From Macrostomum hystrix (taxonomy: Eukaryota > Platyhelminthes > Macrostomidae), in assembly GCA_950097015.1 (NCBI GenBank), contig CATNEN010000026.1:186001-250000 (forward strand): DNA of 64,000 bases, in the 5' to 3' direction. Made by a program: the position numbers and the translations under genes. Positions 58,660 through 64,000 of the stretch are shown here, piece after piece (within the stretch, counting starts at the first letter, position 1; every line of letters starts with the position of its first letter). The notes under the pieces are model-generated. The model was not told where the DNA came from. It saw only the letters and a list, made by a program, of their open reading frames with translations, and made no database searches.

Positions 58660-60525
58660 AGTTAAGATGCGAGTGAAGGTCGGTTGAAAATAAAAACAAA
58701 CAAAAAATCTCTAAAACAGAAAAAGCGTTCAAAAATACCATTCCAGGCCCCTGAAGCTTTGGTTTTTACGCTTTTACGCTTAGATCTGTCACTATTAACG
58801 TGCCTGAGCATAGTGAGTTTTGAGTTTAGCGCAGGTTTTTACAGCAGCTCACGAATCGCATTACTCATTAGTTTTATGCTTGCCAGTATCCACCAATGCG
58901 CTCAGGACAGCACAGGCCTAGCAAACTATGTGCTCACACGACTGCTCAATCTGCTTTATGAAAAATGTTATGCGGGTATGTTTTATCCCATTCAGGATGG
59001 GGGCTTCCGCATGTGGGATCTCTTTGTCAACGCACAATGTTTGCCAGAGCTGGTCAGGTGGGTTTGAGTGAAGGTGACTCTCCTTTGTTATTGATGTCTC
59101 ACTCTGTTTATTCCTCTCGAGTGTCTCTTTTTTTGCTCAGTACCAATCTGTTTCATACTCAAGTAGTTTTATTGGCTCCCAGCCAGAATTAGATTGGAAC
59201 AAGACTTGTTCTGCTTGCTTTGTTTTGGCGCTTGAGTCAGGGATCAAAGCAGCTAAAAATCAGCTACGCGCCTCGACGTTTTTCCTCGTTTCAGCCCTCT
59301 GCAGCCAATGAATAACTTTAGCAATTGTAAGTGCAAAGAAGCTGTGATTATGTGATTTCCAGGTGCACATGGCAGTCTGCGAAAAGCACTGGCCGTCTGA
59401 CACACCGACGAGTATTCAGTAGTCCCTGGCTTGAGCATTTTCTTACTAGAACTATTCTATTACTATTCTTACTAGAACTAAATATAGAACTATCCCCTTT
59501 CTGGTCAAAATAAATCCCTATCCAATACTATCCTATTATGTTCATCATAACCTTCCTATCATTATTATCCCCTCCGGCCGGTCATTATAGTCCCCTTCAT
59601 TATCGCCCGGTCATTTTAATCCCCTTCTGATCTTAATCTTAATCCACCCGAGCACAGAGATCCCCTTTCGACTATTTTTTCTTTAGCAATTCAAGTTTCA
59701 AATTCTTCTGCTTCTCATTGGCGCTACATTTGTCATTAGTCAAGCCCAAACAAAATATCAAATTAGACTAGGCAGTTGTCAAGCTCAAGTCCTGTTAAAA
59801 ATAACAATATAACAAATTGGTCTAGAAGATAATCGAAGCCCCAATTGCTGTACAGTTACAATCCAATCCTTATCCTGCTTTGGCAGCCAATCAAAGTAAA
59901 GTGCAGCCCTCATAAACTTAGACGCTTAAAGTTATCCCACAGGAGAGCAGAACGACGGGGTAGGGAGGTCAGACCGAGCTTCCGTGGATCCTCTTGCCCG
60001 CATCCCTCAACTGGGAGGACTGCCGACTGGGCGGGGGGGCAGAGGGGACTGGAAACCAGGGGGCGGGGCGGGGCTTCACCCTGCAGCTCGCTTCCGCCAC
60101 CCCAGCCAGCAGTCCCGGTAAACAAGAACCCCGGTAGGTCCCTTTGGGAGCCTTTTTCTCTTTCCCCTTCATTTCCCTCTTATCCCCATCAGCGAGATCC
60201 TCAAACAGAATCAGCAGCCCGGGTCGTCTCCGCTGCAACCTGGACTCCGTCTTCTCCGTCAGCAACCGTCGCAGCTTTAACAGCATTCGAAGGCCTCCCC
60301 TGGCAGGATTCTCGGTGGGAATCTCCTGAGCCGCAGCCAGGCCAACCCTGAGACACGCCCTCCCTGGCAGGCAAGTCGGTGCAGCCAGCATTGACCGGGC
60401 GCTGCCGACCCCCAGTCGGCTGCTGCGGTGGCGGCAGCAGCGGCGGCAATAAAGAAGCTAAGAGAAGCGGCAGCGACGGCGGCATCGGCCTACGAAATAA
60501 TTGCCGGCGACGATGTTGCTTGCCA
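58660..60525. other. Synapsin intron upstream of TIMP
   Basis: No synapsin exon recognised on the minus strand. GC content rises after 59,930, which may mark the TIMP promoter and 5' leader. No TATA box was found. Confidence 0.4.
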
Positions 60526-60531
60526 CGAGCG

Positions 60532-61954
60532 ATGAAGCAGCCGCAGCCGCCAATTGCGCAATCTCCGGTCATTTGTTCCGCTTCTAGAAGCAGCAACAAT
60601 ATCAGCAGCAGCAAAGGAATCCAAGTCTCCCAGCAGTGCCTGCTTGCCTGTCTCTGCTGCTTTCTGGCCATTCTCGCCGCAGCCGCCCTGCCATCATCAG
60701 AAGCGATGCCGCAAAGTCGGGACTCGCCAGCGTCGTCGTCGTTTCCGTCGGCGCCGTTCGTAGGCGGCTTCGGCCAGCCGGGCTGCCCATGCCGGCCGCA
60801 CAACCCGCAGCACCCACAGCAGGCCTTCTGCGCTGGCCAGTTTGGTGAGTTCGAATTTCATCAGTTTTTCTTTCGTCTTCCCAAAGTGAAGCCGATCCAA
60901 GACTGCTTTCCTTTCACTGTGGCCCAGCTTTGAAGGTGAAAATACGGCGCAGCCTCGGCTCCTGGATGTCCGACGACGGCACTGAGAGCGGAAATATCTA
61001 TCGGGTCCAGGTGAAGTCCGTGTTTCGGAACACCGCAAGGGTACGTGGCTTCTGTATTCACAATTTGTGTTCACAAATTGATTCCTTTCCGATTATTAAT
61101 CGATCATTTTCTTTAAAAATGCAGCGACGATCGATACAGAAGGGCCGATCGGTCCACATCCTGCTGTACGGCAACAGCGACGTCTGCGGCCTCGGCGACA
61201 TCAAGCAGCCGAATGGCTCAATGATAACAACTAGACTCAGGACTAGGCGATCCTACCTGGTCACGGGTGAGGAATGCTGACACCCATAATAGGAGTAATA
61301 TTAATAAATGCAGGAGGGCTGCGGGCAATGGCACATTATTGGTGACACTAGACCCGCAGCCATCAAGGAGGCAATTCTGCCCATTTCGCTGACTCCTGAG
61401 CACACACGCACACAGATACTGTACGCAGGCACACACTCACACAGGGGTGTGTACATATGCCCTGACTTTCTTATTGTCAGGCAGTTTACACTCTCACTCA
61501 CTGTGCCTTTGGGGTTTGGCCTCTTAAAGGTCTAAATTGCACGACAGCCCCCAAGCGTTCTCTCCGCGGCTGCGTCACAATTTAAAGAGGCTAACTTTAC
61601 AGTCAGGTCCGATGCAGCCGACACCCATCCAAATGTTTCTAGGAAACATCAACAGCCACGGCATGCCCGCCCTATCAAAATGCAGCTGGGTGGCCTACTG
61701 GCCAACCAAGCGCCAGAGGCGCCTAAAAGACAAGACATTTGAGGGCAACTTTGTGAGCAACGTCCAGGCTAGATATCTTCGAGTCGGAGTCTATGAGAGC
61801 AGCTGCCAAAAGTGTCAGGTCAGAATTCAATGTGTTGATAGTTTTCCGTATCGCACCACTTCTTTGATTCAATAATTGTTTTGGGATTTCTTAGCCACGC
61901 GATGGGAGTGGAAAATGGGGATTCTGTTTGGCATCTGACACCTCCCTTGGTTAA
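60532..61954 (+). CDS. Tissue inhibitor of metalloproteinases (TIMP), nested in synapsin
   Basis: Exons: 60,532-60,844; 60,928-61,040; 61,125-61,266; 61,607-61,818; and probably 61,895-61,954 (stop TAA). Phases agree, giving about 279 residues; AATAAA is at 62,178-62,183. A hydrophobic segment LLACLCCFLAILAAAA (about residues 38-53) is the likely signal sequence. Then comes CPC…HPQQAFC, the TIMP hallmark that inserts into metalloproteinase active sites, then YRVQVKSVFRNTA, DVCGLGD, SYLVTG, LSKCSWVAYW and SSCQKC, covering the N-terminal TIMP domain. The start at 60,532 is the ATG nearest the signal sequence; the frame is open upstream. Odd points: about 30 residues separate the signal core from the first Cys, three residues are inserted in the CPC–HPQQAFC loop, and the usual C-terminal domain is nearly absent. 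The fifth exon rests on one acceptor and a RDGSGKWGFC match to late TIMP sequence. Confidence 0.82.
61289..61600 (-). mobile_element. SINE-1 copy in TIMP intron 3
   Basis: Reverse-complement SINE-1 with tail aataataatattaa-like words, ggaggcaattctgcccattt and the rest of the body. It fills most of a 340-bp intron whose three sister introns are 76-84 bp. The tRNA-like head is mostly lost, near the acceptor at 61,606. Confidence 0.82.
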
Positions 61955-61959
61955 AGGCT

Positions 61960-62700
61960 CATTCGCTTAGTCTTCTGGGCACAGGAGTCTAGGAAAACCT
62001 GGGCCTACCTTCGCTCTCCCCCTCTCTCTCTCTCATTAAGACATTCCACCGAATCAGACTGGTTGCTATGGTTTTTCATCTTCCCATTGACCATATTTTC
62101 CAGCTTTGCCGCAGCACTCCTACACAACCAATTTATTCGATTCCAATTCAACTTTGGCGGGGATTTGAAAGAGAGAAAATAAATATCACTACGCTACACA
62201 CATACACACACTTCGCTATACAGAAAAATCCAAAACAGAGGATTTTAAATTATAGATCTGCAATTATGGCGGCCACTTCGTAATCTGAAAAACACGGGAT
62301 AAAATAGATTCCATTTAGCTGGACTGTTCCGAGTTAGTGTCGGGGTTCCGGTGCGCGGCTGAGGATGTGGATTAAGACGCGGGCATTGTTGCATGACTGA
62401 CACTGGGCGGCCCACAGCTTTAGTGTAAACAGCACCCCCCGTACAAGCAGACAAGTAGTTTGGGAACTAGATAAAGAGAAAACGCAGTACACAGTGCAGG
62501 ACCATGATCAATAGAGATGTGGGCATAGAATTAAACGGTCAGATATTCAGACACAGAAGGGTGGAATATACGGCTAGTTGATTGGCAGCCAAGTCAATAG
62601 ATTCATACTGGCATTCGTATACCTATCCTTGGCGTTTGGTATAGGGTCGGTGTACTGGCAATCAGTGCATGGACCTGCTACTCAGCAATCTGCTAGGAAA
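61960..62700. other. TIMP 3' flank
   Basis: Contains the AATAAA at 62,178-62,183. No further exon of TIMP or synapsin recognised. Confidence 0.45.
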
Positions 62701-62702
62701 CA

Positions 62703-63320
62703 ATATTTTGTGGGAGACTGGGAGACTGGGAGACTGGGAGACTGGGAGACTGGGAGACTGGGAGACTGGGAGACTGGGAGACTGGGAGACTGGGAGACTG
62801 GGAGACTGGGAGACTGGGGGACTGGGGGACTGCGGGAATGGGAGACGGGGGGACTGGGGGACTGGGAGACTGGGGGACTGGGAGACTGGGAGACTGGGAG
62901 ACTGGGAGACTGGGAGACTGGGAGACTGGGGGACTGGGAGACTGGGAGACTGGGGGACTGGGGAAATGGGAGACGGGGGGAATGGGGGAATGGGGGACTG
63001 GGGGACTGGGAGACTGGGAGACTGGGGGACTGGGAGACTGGGAGACTGGGGGACTGGGGAAATGGGAGACGGGGGGAATGGGGGAATGGGGGACTGGGGG
63101 ACTGGGGGACTGGGGGACTGGGGGACTGGGGGACTGGGAGACTGGGAGACTGGGAGACAGGGGGACTGGGGGACTGGGGGACTGGGAGACTGGGAGACTG
63201 GGAGACAGGGGGACTGGGGGACTGGGGGACTGGGAGACTGGGAGACTGGGAGACAGGGGGACTGGGGGACTGGGGGACTGGGAGACAGGGGGACTGGGGG
63301 ACTGGGAGACTGGGAGAGAC
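62703..63320. repeat. 8-bp G-rich minisatellite, about 77 copies
   Basis: Units of gggagact or ggggact(g) in uninterrupted register. A 96-bp block that includes gggaaatgggagacggggg recurs once (about 62,962 and 63,058), showing block duplication. The GGG runs every eight bases fit a G-quadruplex pattern. Three frames are open (Gly/Asp/Trp/Thr/Arg-rich), and I do not take them as coding. Confidence 0.96.
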
Positions 63321-63329
63321 TCGGCTATG

Positions 63330-64000
63330 CAAGCGTACTGCTGAATTTATTAAAGGCACAGCTATACCGGCAGTTTTGTTTCAGATCGTGTATGAACAGG
63401 TATGATTTCCGATTTAAAATGATTCTATGAGATAGAAAGCGATATCAGACTATAGCTTTTGATGTACCCCGACGCGACAGACTAGATAAAATGACAAGAT
63501 TAACAACTAGGCTAAAGGAATACTTTAGGAAACAAATGATTATTTACACTGTGCTTATGCAGCTTCACTGGGCCAGGAAGCAGAGAGAAGATAGAGAAAG
63601 ACAGCAGAAATCTATAGCCCTCCTGGTCAGGTCGCATGGTAACACAGAGCAGAATGTGTTTGGGCCCTGTTTACACTGAGCCGGGACTGAAACTGATTGA
63701 TGACTCAGTACCTGTCTTAGCCCAGACCGGCCATTTAAAAGGGAAATGGGATTTCAGGATTGCAGGTTTCTGAGCGGGACATACTGGACTAGAAGTTTGC
63801 GCGCCTATTTTCCCATAGTAACCCGAAGCCTGAAGCTAATAGCTATGGTACAGAACAAGGCTAGAGATAAGGCTGAAGTGCCACGGACCCCCCGTCTGTC
63901 AGAGTTTGAAGATGGAGCTTTTGGCCGCCTGACATTATTACTTTGCGATGCAGACGAGAAAAGGTAATCTTGATTTAGTAGCCAGTTCAGAGACTATAAA
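63330..64000. other. Right edge of window, no gene recognised
   Basis: Two short open frames on the plus strand (63,491-63,679 and 63,746-63,967) have no recognisable domain. The second ends near a possible donor (aaaaggtaatc). They could be retroelement remnants. No synapsin exon was seen on the minus strand. Confidence 0.35.

Noticed and set aside
59845-60400. Pro/Ser/Arg-rich frames on both strands upstream of TIMP
   Set aside because: Low-complexity frames in a GC-rich leader region, with no signal peptide or domain. TIMP starts at 60,532 in the only frame leading to CPC…HPQQAFC.

Overview
This is animal nuclear DNA. It has GC-rich, intron-split exons inside AT-rich non-coding sequence, GT/AG splice sites, tRNA-derived SINEs, a broken non-LTR reverse transcriptase and a very heavy load of minisatellites. 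The recognisable genes are metazoan: muscle-type myosin heavy chain, DIP2, synapsin and TIMP. The general look (GC-rich codons, repeat-swollen introns, a myosin gene with no visible mutually exclusive exons) would fit a free-living flatworm such as Macrostomum or another small lophotrochozoan. That is a guess, not something the sequence proves.

Layout. Positions 1-11,900 are mostly minisatellite (25-, 33- and 20-bp units). They include a nearly perfect tandem duplication of about 3.9 kb (about 3,780-7,700 and 7,677-11,618). Embedded in it are an exon of an unrecognised minus-strand gene and the probable last exon of the myosin gene. Positions 11,508-21,569 (minus) are a complete myosin heavy chain of about 1,943 residues in 14 coding exons. 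A 22-bp minisatellite fills the intron upstream of its start codon, and a probable 5' non-coding exon starts at 23,072. Positions 23,100-28,700 are intergenic with 21-bp and 32-bp arrays. Positions 28,746-44,585 (minus) are a complete DIP2 gene: 10 coding exons, about 1,656 residues, a DMAP1-binding N-terminus and two adenylate-forming domains. Its introns carry 18-, 20-, 31-, 21- and 23-bp arrays and several SINEs. Positions 45,957-46,253 (plus) encode a 98-residue cysteine-rich secreted protein behind a TATA box. Positions 46,600-48,245 are a SINE split by a dead reverse-transcriptase fragment with a 7-bp target-site duplication. Positions 49,927-51,256 (plus) encode a two-exon protein with a CRIB domain, a second PAK-like PBD/autoinhibitory segment and no kinase domain. 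Positions 52,136-52,537 (minus) are the C-terminal end of a Crypton-like tyrosine recombinase beside a 24-bp perfect inverted repeat. Positions 55,505-58,647 (minus) hold the last five exons of synapsin, including the terminal domain-E peptide. Positions 60,532-61,954 (plus) encode a TIMP. An 8-bp G-rich array lies at 62,703-63,320.

The most informative arrangement is the TIMP gene on the opposite strand just upstream of the synapsin exons in view. Synapsin's 5' exons are not visible and must lie beyond 64,000, so TIMP is nested in a synapsin intron. The same nesting is known in flies and vertebrates. The genes otherwise have no shared pathway: muscle motor (myosin), acyl-adenylate-type regulator (DIP2), synaptic vesicle protein (synapsin), metalloproteinase inhibitor (TIMP) and a Cdc42/Rac-binding adaptor (CRIB protein). 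About 15 kb of the window, close to a quarter, is tandem repeat. Most long open frames inside those arrays are by-products of the repeat units and not genes. All exon limits here were derived by hand from splice-site consensus and reading-frame continuity.
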